This document shows, piece by piece, positions 35,132 to 44,302 of a stretch of 64,000 nucleotides of DNA. Within the stretch, counting starts at the first letter, position 1; the number at the start of each line of letters is the position of its first letter. The notes under the pieces are model-generated. The model was given only the letters and a program-made list of their open reading frames with translations, had not been told where the DNA came from and ran no database searches. The translations under genes were made by a program, and so were the position numbers. Origin of the DNA: JAOAIV01 sp038849555 (GTDB lineage: Archaea; Thermoproteota; Bathyarchaeia; Bathyarchaeales; Bathycorpusculaceae); the NCBI GenBank assembly GCA_038849555.1, contig JAWCMT010000001.1:88682-152681 (forward strand), read 5' to 3'.

Positions 35132-36169
35132 ATGGGTGAATTATTGGCAGCGCAACTAGGCTACGGCGAAGCGGGCTTGCCACAGCAAATTCGGGTTTCA
35201 ATTGGTTCAGCTATAGTTCTTGGTCTCTTAGAGGGCAAACTTGACGCTGAACCCACAACCGCCTATTTAATGACGTACATACCAGGTAAATGTACTGCTA
35301 ATTGTGCTTTTTGTCCGCAAGCGCGAGAAAGCCGCAGCAAAGGCGAGATGCTCTCGAGAATCTCTTGGCCGCCTTTCCAAACAGAAATGGTTTGTAGAGC
35401 GATTAAATTTGCGTATGGTAACCGAAAAATAAAACGTGTCTGCATTCAAGCGCTGAACTATCCGGGTGTCACTGCGCACTTAGTTTCAATAGTTAAGGCA
35501 GTAAAGCAACAAGCGGATATCCCTGTTTCGGTTTCATGTCAACCATTAAACCGCGTGGATCTCCTCCGGCTGGCTGAGGCTGGTGTGAACAGAGTTGGCA
35601 TAGCCTTGGATGCCGCGACGGAAAAGCTCTTCAACAGAATTAAAGGTTCCGGCGTAGCTGGTCCTTACACGTGGGATAGCCAGTTAACAAAATTGCAGGA
35701 GTCGCTTGAAGTTTTCGGCAGAGGCAACGTAAGCACACACTTGATTGTGGGTTTAGGTGAAACAGAAAACGAAATCATCAGCTTAATCCAAAAATGCGTT
35801 GACATGGGCGTTTTACCTGCGCTTTTTGCCTTCACACCCATTCGAGGAACACTATTGGAAAAGGCACCTCCGCCTTTAATTGAAGCATATAGACGCGTAC
35901 AGCTTGCTAGATATCTGATTGTTACAGGCAGAGCGCGGTCTGAGGACATGCATTTCGACGCGGCTGGGTGCTTAATAGATTACAGCGTTAAAAAGGATTT
36001 ACTTGTAAATATTGTGGAAACAGGTGAGCCCTTCCTCACGTCTGGTTGCCCCGCTTGTAATCGCCCATTTTATAATGAAAAACCAAGCGGCCCAATCTAC
36101 AATTATCCTCGAGCCGTGCGTTCAGAGGAAATTAAGATGATAAAGCGGGAGTTAAGCTTGAAACTATAA
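35132..36169 (+). CDS. Biotin-synthase-like radical SAM enzyme
   Basis: A 345-residue radical SAM protein with the 4Fe-4S motif CTANCAFC (CxxxCxxC, about 55-62) in a half-barrel of BioB type: QALNYPG, VSCQPLNRVDLLRLAEAG, HLIVGLGETENEI, ALFAFTPIRGT. A C-terminal pair of Cys, SGCPACNRPFYNEKPSGPIY (about 307-326), could hold a second cluster. The twin-cluster layout recalls enzymes that insert sulfur, such as biotin synthase or archaeal lipoyl synthases of the LipS type; the choice cannot be made by eye. It is convergent with the DRE-TIM gene, with 2 bases between them. Confidence 0.8.
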   Translation: MGELLAAQLGYGEAGLPQQIRVSIGSAIVLGLLEGKLDAEPTTAYLMTYIPGKCTANCAFCPQARESRSKGEMLSRISWPPFQTEMVCRAIKFAYGNRKIKRVCIQALNYPGVTAHLVSIVKAVKQQADIPVSVSCQPLNRVDLLRLAEAGVNRVGIALDAATEKLFNRIKGSGVAGPYTWDSQLTKLQESLEVFGRGNVSTHLIVGLGETENEIISLIQKCVDMGVLPALFAFTPIRGTLLEKAPPPLIEAYRRVQLARYLIVTGRARSEDMHFDAAGCLIDYSVKKDLLVNIVETGEPFLTSGCPACNRPFYNEKPSGPIYNYPRAVRSEEIKMIKRELSLKL

Positions 36170-36171
36170 TT

Positions 36172-37538
36172 TTATGGTTTAGCCACAGATTCTTCGGCAT
36201 TTGGCTGTTGCTTTTTCTTTTCCAATTCTTGCAACTTGGGTTTCTGCCGTGTCACTTGTTCCACCAAAAACCAGAATTCAGACATCATGTAGCCTTTCTG
36301 CAAGTCTCTCAAGAGCTTCTTCACTTGATAAAACGTCATCTGAGCTTCGCCTTTATCCCAACTTTCCTGTGAACCCTTTATCCGTCTAAATAACTCATCC
36401 ATCTGGCGAGGTGAAGCCCTAATTCCAGCTTTTTCCATAATCTGCTGAATCAAGGTTTGCGCTGTGTTTCTACCTATAAAAAGCGAGGCTTCGCGCCCAA
36501 CAATTTCAGGTGGAAACGGCTCAAAAAGCATGGGTTGCGCTTGTAGTTCCTCAAGCTGCTGGTCCAACTCATGAGCAAATATGCCCTCGCCGATTATGGG
36601 TTTATGGAACTGAATTGGCAGTGCAAAGGCTTTTTCAGCTAGCTGCGAGATCCGATAAATCTTTCCTAAATCCACGCCAGTGTCAACGTTATAAAGCAGT
36701 TCCAAAGCGGTAACAACCTCTTCAAAGGGTGCTATTCCCGCTCGTTCACCAAGACCTGCAACGCACGTGTGAAGATATGTTACGCCTTCCTCCACCGCTG
36801 CCAATGTATTAGCTGTTGCCAAGCCAAAGTCGTTGTGGCAATGAACTGAAAGCGAGGCTTTATTTTTCGCAGATTCTGATAAGCCTTCTCTAACATGGGA
36901 TATAAGATAATGCATTGAAAGCGGCCTAAGAAAGCCAAGACTGTCTGCTACAACCAATCTGTGCNNNNNNNNNNCGCGCCCGCTTTTGCTGCGGCTTCAA
37001 AAATTTGCAGTATATCTTCAAGTGGTGTTCGAGAACCGTCAATGAGGACAAAATTTACGCGTGCACCCTGCTTTATAGCATATTCAATGCTTGCTACAGC
37101 TTTTTCTAATGCTTGCTCCTTGCTCATCTTAAGCCTATACTTAAGGTTAAGTCCATTGAAAGGCATCTCAATTGTTACTTCTTTTATGCCGCATTCTAAA
37201 CAGGCATCTATGCTTTCTTTTGTGGCATTGGCTGATGCTGTAAGCTTTGAATTCTTAAAGCTTTCATTAACCAGTCGCTTAACATTATTTTTGTCGCTTT
37301 CCGAAAGAGCGGGAAAACCCACGTTAATCACAGCTATTCCTGCTTCATCCATTAACTTGGCAAGCTTGACTTGCTCTACATATGTCAAAAATGCCGTGGG
37401 AACTTTCAGGCTTTCTCGGAAAGTTTCATCCCAAATAAATACTCTGTCGGGAAGACGTGGTGGCAGATTTTTTCTCAGGCGGTTATAGTTTGCAATTAAG
37501 CCTTCTGCCTCTAGCTTCTTAAATATTGTTTTTCTCAT
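36172..37538 (-). CDS. DRE-TIM metallolyase (isopropylmalate/homocitrate synthase-like), cut by a gap
   Basis: Two pieces flank a 10-N gap (36965-36974). The N-terminal part has FIWDETFRESLKVPTAFLT, a variant of the DxTLRDGxQ metal and catalytic motif. The C-terminal part has ADSLGFLRP and SVHCHNDFGLATANTLAAVE with the metal His residues. About 110 residues follow the barrel, with HKPIIGEGIFAHE, but the allosteric domain of LeuA is absent. The altered first motif (DETFRES) and the extra C-terminal helices ending in a Lys/Gln-rich tail set it apart from standard LeuA, so the substrate is open. Start ATG 37538. Confidence 0.78.
36965..36974. other. Assembly gap (10 N) in the DRE-TIM gene
   Basis: Ten N within the barrel-coding part. 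Both flanks are in recognisable coding sequence of the same gene. Confidence 0.98.
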
Positions 37539-37725
37539 TTAGGATCTAACCCAACATTATTGAAATCAAACATATTTTTATTTGTCAATTACTTATATAA
37601 AAAATAGTCTATATGCAAAGCTGGCTAAAAATCTAGTGAAAGATGGGTATTCTCTTTATTTTTACGAATGATTAGAACGCTGTCATGGCTAAAGTTGCAA
37701 AAGTCTTAAGTGCTGAAATAATAAA

Positions 37726-37974
37726 TTGGATTCAATGACGTCAGAAGGAACGCTTATGAGCAGCTTCAAAAACACGATTGAACGCATCAGAGCCTTAGAA
37801 AATGAAAGAAAGAACCTTCTACTTGAAATAGAGGAACTCAAAAAGATGGCTGATGCAAAAGCCCGTGCTCTTGAAAGCGAGATTAACATGTTACGGGATG
37901 AAGTGAAATCGTTGCGTGCCCTTTTAAGCGGCGAAGACTTGGAAGCTGAGTCAGCATTAAAAAAGAAAAAATAA
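37726..37974 (+). CDS. Small coiled-coil protein
   Basis: An 82-residue, almost wholly helical protein with heptad spacing (IERIRALENERKNLLLEIEE, LESEINMLRDEVKSLRALLS) and a Lys-rich end. It starts 4 bases before the long reading frame that contains pyrB on the same strand, so it may be co-transcribed with pyrB. No family recognised. ATG 37726 or 37735 are both possible. Confidence 0.6.
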   Translation: MDSMTSEGTLMSSFKNTIERIRALENERKNLLLEIEELKKMADAKARALESEINMLRDEVKSLRALLSGEDLEAESALKKKK

Positions 37975-38080
37975 CTCCGTGATTGCTACTAAGCTCCTTT
38001 TTTCTTGCTTTAATCAGAGAGCCTTGATGCATAAAAAATGTTATTTAGCAGTTGAGAACTTCTTGTCTCTGGTGCTTAGT

Positions 38081-39001
38081 GTGGAGTTCAAAGGAAGAGA
38101 CATAGTATCCATAGAAGACTTTTCGCGTGAAGAAATTAATTATATCCTCAAAGTTAGCCAATCCATGGAGCCTCTCGCATCTAAAGGTTCAGATATGCTT
38201 AAAGGAAAAATTCTTGCCACCCTGTTTTTTGAACCAAGCACACGCACACGCTTAAGCTTCGAGGCTGCGATGCTCAAGCTCGGCGGCTCTACCATAGGCT
38301 TTGCTGAAGCCGAAGTTGCTTCGGTTAGGAAGGGAGAAAACCTTGCGGACACCATACGGACCGTGGAGAATTACGCGGACGTGATAGCGCTTAGGCACCC
38401 GCTTGATGGCGCTGCAAAATTTGCTGCCGAATTCGCAAAAGTGCCTATATTAAATGCGGGTAGCGGTTCGGAGGAGCATCCGACACAGGCGTTTATGGAT
38501 TTATATACCATACAAAAAGAGAAGGGGAAAATTGACGGGTTAAAAATTGCGTTGGTGGGCGACTTAAGGTATGGACGAACGGTTCATTCGCTTGCGTATG
38601 CGCTGTCTCTCTACGATATTAAATTGTATCTTGTTTCGCCTGAATCATTGAGAATGCGAAAGGAAGTAATTCATGCAGTGGAAAAAAAGATTTCTGTGGT
38701 TGAAGACGCAAATTTGGAGGAAGTAATGCCGCAAATAGACGTTTTGTATGTTACAAGGATACAGAAGGAGCGCTTTCCAGATGCGGCAGAATACGCTAAG
38801 GTTAAAGGCACCTACAAAATAGACCTGAAAACCTTGAAAAACGCGAAAAAAGACCTAATAATTCTCCATCCACTTCCAAGAGTAGATGAAATTGCCGCGG
38901 AAGTTGATGCCACACCACAGGCACGTTACTTTCAGCAAGTCTGGAATGGAATTGTGGTGAGAATGGCGCTTTTAGCGTTGGTGCTAGGCGCCGTCAAGTA
39001 G
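38081..39001 (+). CDS. pyrB: Aspartate carbamoyltransferase, catalytic chain
   Basis: From GTG 38081 (MEFKGRDIVSIEDFSREEIN) the protein is 306 residues, the normal length of PyrB. FFEPSTRTRLSFEAAM (carbamoyl-phosphate loop), EEHPTQAFMDL and ILHPLPRVDEI (aspartate site) are all present. It joins carbamoyl phosphate and aspartate in pyrimidine synthesis. Upstream in-frame starts (ATG 38027, and 37979) would add residues with no family counterpart. No pyrI regulatory gene follows; the next gene is on the other strand, 9 bases away. Confidence 0.94.
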   Translation: MEFKGRDIVSIEDFSREEINYILKVSQSMEPLASKGSDMLKGKILATLFFEPSTRTRLSFEAAMLKLGGSTIGFAEAEVASVRKGENLADTIRTVENYADVIALRHPLDGAAKFAAEFAKVPILNAGSGSEEHPTQAFMDLYTIQKEKGKIDGLKIALVGDLRYGRTVHSLAYALSLYDIKLYLVSPESLRMRKEVIHAVEKKISVVEDANLEEVMPQIDVLYVTRIQKERFPDAAEYAKVKGTYKIDLKTLKNAKKDLIILHPLPRVDEIAAEVDATPQARYFQQVWNGIVVRMALLALVLGAVK

Positions 39002-39010
39002 GCTTAAGAT

Positions 39011-41218
39011 TTAGGTAGAAGCGAAGCGGTCAAAAATTGTTAGAGTACTCATTGAACCGCAAGAGGGGCATTTATGCAACACGCTTAACCAGCTTTTTCG
39101 GCAGTTATCACAGTAGGTGCTTATGCGGTTGTAGGTGAAGAATTCTAAGCCTTGATTCTTGATTAAATGTTCGGTTAACTGCATAAGCTCTTCAGGTTTA
39201 ACTTCGTTATTTGCCAGCTCTATAATGTGCAAGCTTCCAGCGTTAAAACCTTTGAGTTTCTGCTCAATTTCCAGAGATTCCACCGGGACATAAGGGAAAT
39301 TGCCGATGGCCAAATTCAGCCGTTTTGTAGTTGAGTAGAAAGGTTTCTCGCGGCTTCCCGAAAACTTCACCTTAGCAACTCCGTACTTTTCAATGTCCAA
39401 TTGTGCAAGCCGCTCAGAGGCTTCAGGGCTGTAAAGAATCATTGGAGCCAAGCGCTTTCCATGTTTTTTGCTGAATTTCTGTTTCAAAGCCAACACGTTC
39501 TTGCTGATTTCCTCTACAAACTTGACGGTTTCCTCATGAGTTACGTCCGTTCCACAGAAAGATTCAGCAGACTCCCGCAGTCCTGCAAAATTTATTACGC
39601 GCAAGCAGTTTTCAAGCCTAAAATACGTATCACCGTTGGAACGTTGCATCATAAATGAAAGCGCGTTTTTACCATGCTGTTTAAGCGCGCCATATTTGAT
39701 GCTTAATGCACGCGCGGCTAGCTCGCATCTTTCCTTTAAGAGTTCAAAAAACTTGTTCTCGTCTCTATCGCTTTCATTGACGATTCGAGGTAGATTTATA
39801 GTTACAACGCCAAGGCAGCCTGTCCGCAAGGTATCGGTTTCCCAGTCTCCAGTCAAATCCGCTTTGAGATTAAGGCCTGAAGCTGAAAAAACAGCTTGTT
39901 TCCCTTCTTTCTGCAGTATGCTTGCAAAGTATAACAGCCCCTTTGCTGCTGCGAAATTGTGTGCCTTTAGGAGAATCGCTCGTGCTTGTTCGTCTACCAA
40001 TGCTTCGTTGCTTATTTTGATAATAATTTTTGGGTTAAGCAAGGGTTTAGGAGAACTCTCTTGCTCCAGAATCTCAAGAATAAGCGCCGCCAGCAGTCGA
40101 CTTTCATCTGAAAAGTCGCTGTATCTACCGCATATTTTTCCCTCTGGCCCAATCGCCGGTTTATCTGCGATGAACTTGGGCATTGACGGCGTCAACCCGA
40201 AAGCGGCTTCCACATGATGATGAACGTTCATTAAAAATATGCGCAAGTTTTCTTTTACTCGTGCAGCATCTATTCCTTTTATAAATGGCGCAAGAAACAC
40301 ATTAAAGTAATCACAAGTTTGCAGCTCATTTACTTCATCGCCGGCGCGCAACAGAACATTAAAGATAACAGACAACGCAACCTCAAAATTCCCCGGCGCG
40401 CCATGCGAGATTTGAAGAGGACTTGCCAGCTTAATGCCGTTCTGAAGGAAAAACCGCAGGTCATGCATTACTTCATTCGGCTTCAAAATCCATGTTCCTA
40501 ACTCGTTTACGTGAATTGCCCCCGCCACATGCGCGTCTGCGATGTCTCTTGGAAACACGTTCAAAAGCGTATATTCCCGGAACACCGTGTTACCTGCCTT
40601 AGAAAGTATGGCAGAGGAGTTGACCGCAGGGTCTTTTGTATCCATCAAAGCAGTTACTTCGTAAACGGGCATGCCTAGCCTTGTAAGTTTATGGCGGTAA
40701 TCCTCAAAGCCCTTCTCGATTAAAATAGCGTTTACAACTTCCCTTACCAAGGGCGCCGTCAAATACTTGATTTTTGATTTGAACAGGCGCTTTTCCGCCT
40801 CCTTAGCTGCTTTCTGGGCAATTTCAGCAGGGACCTTGGCTTCTCTTACAAGAGAGTTGGCAATTTTGTTGACGTCGAATTCTTCCAGCGTGAAATGTGA
40901 AGTGCGAACCAGCATGCCGCGCGGCTTAACAGCTTTCTTTTCCACTTTATCAGCTACGTCAAGAACCATCTTGCCCAGTTCGGTTAAATAGTACTTTTTG
41001 GCTTCCGCGTCTGCCTCAACCAAGTCTGCCTTGAGCAGAAATTTTAGGTGATACGCGAATCTTCCCGCATCCCTACTAGGGTTCATTTTTAAAGCATTCA
41101 TTAACTCGGTATAGGAAAGGGCGCTTTTATCGAAAAGCAAGTTTAGAATTTGCAGTCTAAGAGGTGACGAAACGGCTTTCAGAACTTTAACTCCACGTAC
41201 ACGCGGAAGACTTGACAA
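39011..41218 (-). CDS. NrdD-like protein with N-terminal HTH and ATP-cone, lacking the glycyl-radical site
   Basis: A 735-residue protein in three parts. Residues about 12-90 form an ArsR-like winged helix (KAVSSPLRLQILNLLFDKSA, RFAYHLKFLLKADLVE). About 100-190 is an ATP-cone (FTLEEFDVNKIANSLVREAK). From about 200 on is the NrdD barrel (ELQTCDYFNVFLAPFIKG, RTGCLGVVTINLPRIV). Cys703, 706, 717 and 720 form the NrdD zinc site. After it, class III reductases have a RxxGY glycyl-radical loop; here the protein ends DRFAST, with Ser at the Gly position and no further residues. The finger-loop Cys position (MGCRS or MCCR in active enzymes) reads FSASGLN (444-450). A catalytic class III reductase is thus unlikely; a nucleotide-sensing DNA-binding regulator is my inference. 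Confidence 0.8.
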   Translation of the reverse strand: MSSLPRVRGVKVLKAVSSPLRLQILNLLFDKSALSYTELMNALKMNPSRDAGRFAYHLKFLLKADLVEADAEAKKYYLTELGKMVLDVADKVEKKAVKPRGMLVRTSHFTLEEFDVNKIANSLVREAKVPAEIAQKAAKEAEKRLFKSKIKYLTAPLVREVVNAILIEKGFEDYRHKLTRLGMPVYEVTALMDTKDPAVNSSAILSKAGNTVFREYTLLNVFPRDIADAHVAGAIHVNELGTWILKPNEVMHDLRFFLQNGIKLASPLQISHGAPGNFEVALSVIFNVLLRAGDEVNELQTCDYFNVFLAPFIKGIDAARVKENLRIFLMNVHHHVEAAFGLTPSMPKFIADKPAIGPEGKICGRYSDFSDESRLLAALILEILEQESSPKPLLNPKIIIKISNEALVDEQARAILLKAHNFAAAKGLLYFASILQKEGKQAVFSASGLNLKADLTGDWETDTLRTGCLGVVTINLPRIVNESDRDENKFFELLKERCELAARALSIKYGALKQHGKNALSFMMQRSNGDTYFRLENCLRVINFAGLRESAESFCGTDVTHEETVKFVEEISKNVLALKQKFSKKHGKRLAPMILYSPEASERLAQLDIEKYGVAKVKFSGSREKPFYSTTKRLNLAIGNFPYVPVESLEIEQKLKGFNAGSLHIIELANNEVKPEELMQLTEHLIKNQGLEFFTYNRISTYCDNCRKSWLSVLHKCPSCGSMSTLTIFDRFAST

Positions 41219-41330
41219 CCCTCGTTTCCCTCAAACACGGCATATCTAATTATCTGAATCACAGTTTAAACTTTAGCTATTACAATTATTCTTAGGCAAT
41301 GCTTCGCAAACTACTTAATAACTGCAGAGG

Positions 41331-41382
41331 TACCCCCTCTAATGGTTTCTGCAATGATTGGCTAATAGCCGCCAAATATGAC
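41331..41382. repeat. Dispersed intergenic repeat, copy C
   Basis: About 52 bp nearly identical to copy B at 33493-33542, with core GGCTA-A-TAGCC and the shared end GCCGCCAAATATGAC. It lies about 110-160 bases upstream of the NrdD-like gene (minus strand), in the 282-bp stretch before the end of the uL30 gene. Nothing else recognisable lies in that stretch. Confidence 0.65.
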
Positions 41383-41500
41383 GGTTTTCGCATTAATGAC
41401 CTTAGTTATATACAAAGCAATTCTTGCTAAAGAGCGGCAACCGCGTTTACAGCAGTTTCAAAAGCATCTTATAGGAATAAAAAAGCGGGCTTGCGCGAAG

Positions 41501-41989
41501 CTAAGTCATACGTTTTATGAGTTGGTTTATTGCTTCTCCACGGTAGCCTGCTTCGCCGCCTGCGCTAAAGCTTTTCTTAGTTTTTCCTTTGAACCCTTTG
41601 CTGGGGGGCGGTAGCTTCAAAACGGGTTGAATACCGGGTAATTTCGAATACTCCACCTTACATTTTGCTATTGCTTCGGCGAGAGCGTCTAATGATTTGT
41701 AGCCTACTTTCTGAGCGTATTCGTCCGTCAACTTTTTGTTACCCGCCAAGCGCCCGCGTTTTTTCAGCAGCAAAGCTACAGTTTCTTTTGTAACTTCGCC
41801 CCATGTTACGTAATTTTGCACTCGGCGTAGCATACCCAAGTAGGAGGGGCGATTGTCAATGAGCACGGCATGATTACTTCTCACTAAACGGAGCATTTCG
41901 AGTGTTTCGCGCGCTTCACGCTGGGCGCTGATTACGCCGCGCACTCTTACAACAGCTAAGCACTTGAGTTCATCAGCTTTTTCAGTCAA
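41501..41989 (-). CDS. rpl30: Ribosomal protein uL30
   Basis: A 162-residue archaeal/eukaryotic-type L30. LAVVRVRGVISAQREARETL (residues about 9-28) and LRLVRSNHAVLIDNRPSYLG are the conserved core, followed by the archaeal extension with a GKTKKSFSAGGEAGYRG-like Gly/Lys-rich end. It binds 23S rRNA in the large subunit. It is the last gene of the ribosomal operon; the uL15 and secY genes that normally follow in archaea are absent. Confidence 0.95.
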   Translation of the reverse strand: MTEKADELKCLAVVRVRGVISAQREARETLEMLRLVRSNHAVLIDNRPSYLGMLRRVQNYVTWGEVTKETVALLLKKRGRLAGNKKLTDEYAQKVGYKSLDALAEAIAKCKVEYSKLPGIQPVLKLPPPSKGFKGKTKKSFSAGGEAGYRGEAINQLIKRMT

Positions 41990-42640
41990 CTATCTCACCC
42001 AGTCCTCCTGCGTTATGAGGCTGTAGGTTTTTCGTAAACCATCAAAAATTGCGCATGCATAAGAGGGCACAGTCCGCGTTGACCCACGGCTTCTTACCCA
42101 GAGATCCTTCACGCCTGCCAAGTTCAAAATTACTTTTGCGACTTCGCTTGCTACGAGCCCTAAGCCTCTTGGCCCAGGCACGATAACTACGCGTACACCG
42201 CCGCATTTGCCCTCAACTTGGAAGGGGATTGAATGGGGTTTTCCGCAGCCGCATTCCCAGCTACCGCATCCGCGTTTTACTGGAACAATGTTTAGGCGCG
42301 CTACAGTAGCGGCTTTTTCTATTGCAGTTCGAACCTGGCTGGCTTTTCCAGACCCTAAGCCGATGTAGCCGTCTTTGTTTCCAACAGCCACGATAGCCTT
42401 GAATCTTGATTTCTCGCCTGCGTCTGTTTGCTTCTGAACCAAGTTAACATTTATCACTTCTTCTTGCAGGTCAGGAAGTAAAGCGTCAACAATCTGTGGT
42501 TCCGCAATTTTCAGGCCGCTTAAGAAAACCTCGTCCATGGAGGTTATTCTGCCTTCTTGAATTAGTTTTCCTAAACGGGTTTTCGGAACCCAGCTCTCTA
42601 AACCTGCGCCTCTTTCAGTTTCACGGTAACCGCTACTCAT
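41990..42640 (-). CDS. rps5: Ribosomal protein uS5
   Basis: A 216-residue archaeal S5 with the S5 double-stranded-RNA-binding motif (FKAIVAVGNKDGYIGLGSGK) and the C-terminal domain (RVVIVPGPRGLGLVASEVAK). KRGCGSWECGCGKPHSIPFQ carries the archaeal Cys pair. It forms part of the decoding region of the small subunit and assists translational accuracy. It abuts uL30 and overlaps the uL18 stop by 4 bases. Confidence 0.96.
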   Translation of the reverse strand: MSSGYRETERGAGLESWVPKTRLGKLIQEGRITSMDEVFLSGLKIAEPQIVDALLPDLQEEVINVNLVQKQTDAGEKSRFKAIVAVGNKDGYIGLGSGKASQVRTAIEKAATVARLNIVPVKRGCGSWECGCGKPHSIPFQVEGKCGGVRVVIVPGPRGLGLVASEVAKVILNLAGVKDLWVRSRGSTRTVPSYACAIFDGLRKTYSLITQEDWVR

Positions 42641-43242
42641 GCTTTCTTTTCACCCTTCTTCTTAAATGAATTAACAATGTTAGCCTTCACCTTAGCGAAG
42701 TGATCAGGAAGCTTTTCAGGCGAAATTTTTTGCTCCAAATACTTGGAGAATTTGGCTGCGTAAACTTCAGGGTTAGACGCCAAACTCTTGCCATACTCAG
42801 CTATGTGCTTGCCCTCGGTTCGCTCTGCGACGATTTTCTCTTCAGAGCAGGGAACTTCGACACCAGCATCTAAAACGCCTTTCAGGGCAGCAAAAACTCT
42901 GGAGCCTTTCGTTGGTGCAGCTAAGCCCATGTCCAAAATCGCCTCTTCCACGCCTTTTGCTTTGGCTTTCAAACCGCAGAGCAAGCCTGTCAAGTAGGCC
43001 GCTGGAACATTGCCAGTTGGAGCCTTCCAACCATGCTTCCTTAACTCTCGACTATGCGCTGAAGCCAAAACCTCATCGCCGACTGGTTTCGCGATTATCA
43101 TTTGTACAGCAACATTCTTAAGTGAACAGCGGACGACAAGACGCGGCTTCTCAGAAAGAATCAACGCCTTACGTGCCCTGTAATCGGTTTTTCCTTCTCT
43201 TCTCCGTCTAAGTGGAACACGATAAACTGAACTTCGGGCCAT
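42637..43242 (-). CDS. rpl18: Ribosomal protein uL18
   Basis: A 201-residue archaeal L18 that binds 5S rRNA. VPLRRRREGKTDYRARKALI at the N-terminus, AHSRELRKHGWKAPTGNVPA and AYLTGLLCGLKAKAKGVEEA are conserved. ATG 43242 overlaps the eL19 stop by one base (TAATG), which makes it preferable to an upstream in-frame ATG at 43257 lying inside eL19. Confidence 0.95.
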   Translation of the reverse strand: MARSSVYRVPLRRRREGKTDYRARKALILSEKPRLVVRCSLKNVAVQMIIAKPVGDEVLASAHSRELRKHGWKAPTGNVPAAYLTGLLCGLKAKAKGVEEAILDMGLAAPTKGSRVFAALKGVLDAGVEVPCSEEKIVAERTEGKHIAEYGKSLASNPEVYAAKFSKYLEQKISPEKLPDHFAKVKANIVNSFKKKGEKKA

Positions 43243-43697
43243 TAACGTTTCCTCCACAAATCATGAGCTTTCAAATAGCGTTCTAAATCAGCAACTGAGC
43301 TGAATCTTCCGCTGCCAGCCGCCCGGTACATTTTTCGGTAAGTGTCTTCTGTGATAACCCGGCTTGCTTTCAACTCGCGAAGTCTCTTCCGCAAAGAACG
43401 AATCCGACTGATCCAAACTTCTTTCTTGGAAATCTTCGCGTAACCAGTTCCAGATCTGCTGCCTGGACCTTTACGTCTACCTTTCTGTTTCTTTTGTTGA
43501 ATTGTTTTGGCCCGAGCACGGCTTACGCCTTTCTCTGGCAAAGCTTGGATTACTTTTTCGTGAATCAACTTTCTAACTTCTTCTCGGGTTATAGCGGCTT
43601 CTACATCCTCCATTCTCTGAGGATCAATCCATACCCGGTTTTGGCCAACTTTCATTATCTGAGCTGCCAACCGCCTTTGATTACTCAAGTCAGTCAT
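43242..43697 (-). CDS. rpl19e: Ribosomal protein eL19
   Basis: A 151-residue archaeal L19e: NQRRLAAQIMKVGQNRVWID, GRRKGPGSRSGTGYAKISKK and WISRIRSLRKRLRELKASRV. It is specific to archaea and eukaryotes, and lies in the usual order eL32-eL19-uL18. It overlaps the eL32 stop by 4 bases. Confidence 0.96.
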   Translation of the reverse strand: MTDLSNQRRLAAQIMKVGQNRVWIDPQRMEDVEAAITREEVRKLIHEKVIQALPEKGVSRARAKTIQQKKQKGRRKGPGSRSGTGYAKISKKEVWISRIRSLRKRLRELKASRVITEDTYRKMYRAAGSGRFSSVADLERYLKAHDLWRKR

Positions 43698-44302
43698 TGC
43701 TTCTCAACTCCTTCTGCGGGTTTAGCTTTCGCGCGCGCCCTTTTCGGCTTCGCTTCCTCAGCCTTCGCCTCAGTTTCCTTCTTCTTTTTAGCAGCAGGTT
43801 TCTTTTGCACTTCCTTGCTTTCACCCTCCGGAGCCTTTTCAGGTTCCTTCTCAGCAGGTTGCTTTGCTGCTTCTTCCTGTTTCAGCTCTTCTTCAGGCGC
43901 TTCCTTGGCTGGCTTAAAGTTTAAAATGAAAACATTACGTTTCTTAGCTTCAGCAATAATTTGAACACGTTTTTTCTTGCCAACTCTGTGGGCAATCCGC
44001 GCTGCCTCGGTTTTAGGATCAATGTTAGCTATTTCTTCAGGGTTATGCACCAGAACTTCTTTGTATCCTGAAGGATGAAGGCCTCTAGCAGCCTTTGGGC
44101 CTCTATAGCCAGTGCTGACGGATGGCGGCCACCCCTTTACTTTCTGGCGCATTTTATTGTCTAACCCACGAGGCCTACGCCATTTTTCTTTCAATTTCAC
44201 GTATCGCCAACTTTCTGACTTTACAAAAGCTGGTTTCTTCTTTTTAGCGCGGATTCGCGCTTTTAGCGCTTTCTGTGATGCGGATACATCTTTCTCTGCC
44301 AT
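43694..44302 (-). CDS. rpl32e: Ribosomal protein eL32 with long charged tail
   Basis: Residues about 15-135 are the eL32 core (PAFVKSESWRYVKLKEKWRR, GYRGPKAARGLHPSGYKEVL). From about 135 to 202 the protein carries a Lys/Glu/Ala/Pro-rich tail of low complexity, not found in typical eL32. Similar tails occur on uL24 and in milder form on uS3 and uL29 in the same operon. The gene is tightly packed, abutting uL6 and overlapping eL19. Confidence 0.94.
   Translation of the reverse strand: MAEKDVSASQKALKARIRAKKKKPAFVKSESWRYVKLKEKWRRPRGLDNKMRQKVKGWPPSVSTGYRGPKAARGLHPSGYKEVLVHNPEEIANIDPKTEAARIAHRVGKKKRVQIIAEAKKRNVFILNFKPAKEAPEEELKQEEAAKQPAEKEPEKAPEGESKEVQKKPAAKKKKETEAKAEEAKPKRARAKAKPAEGVEKQ

Noticed and set aside
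39636..40217. 193-residue frame antisense to the NrdD-like gene
   Set aside because: No domain, no promoter, and the opposite strand is a clear long gene.
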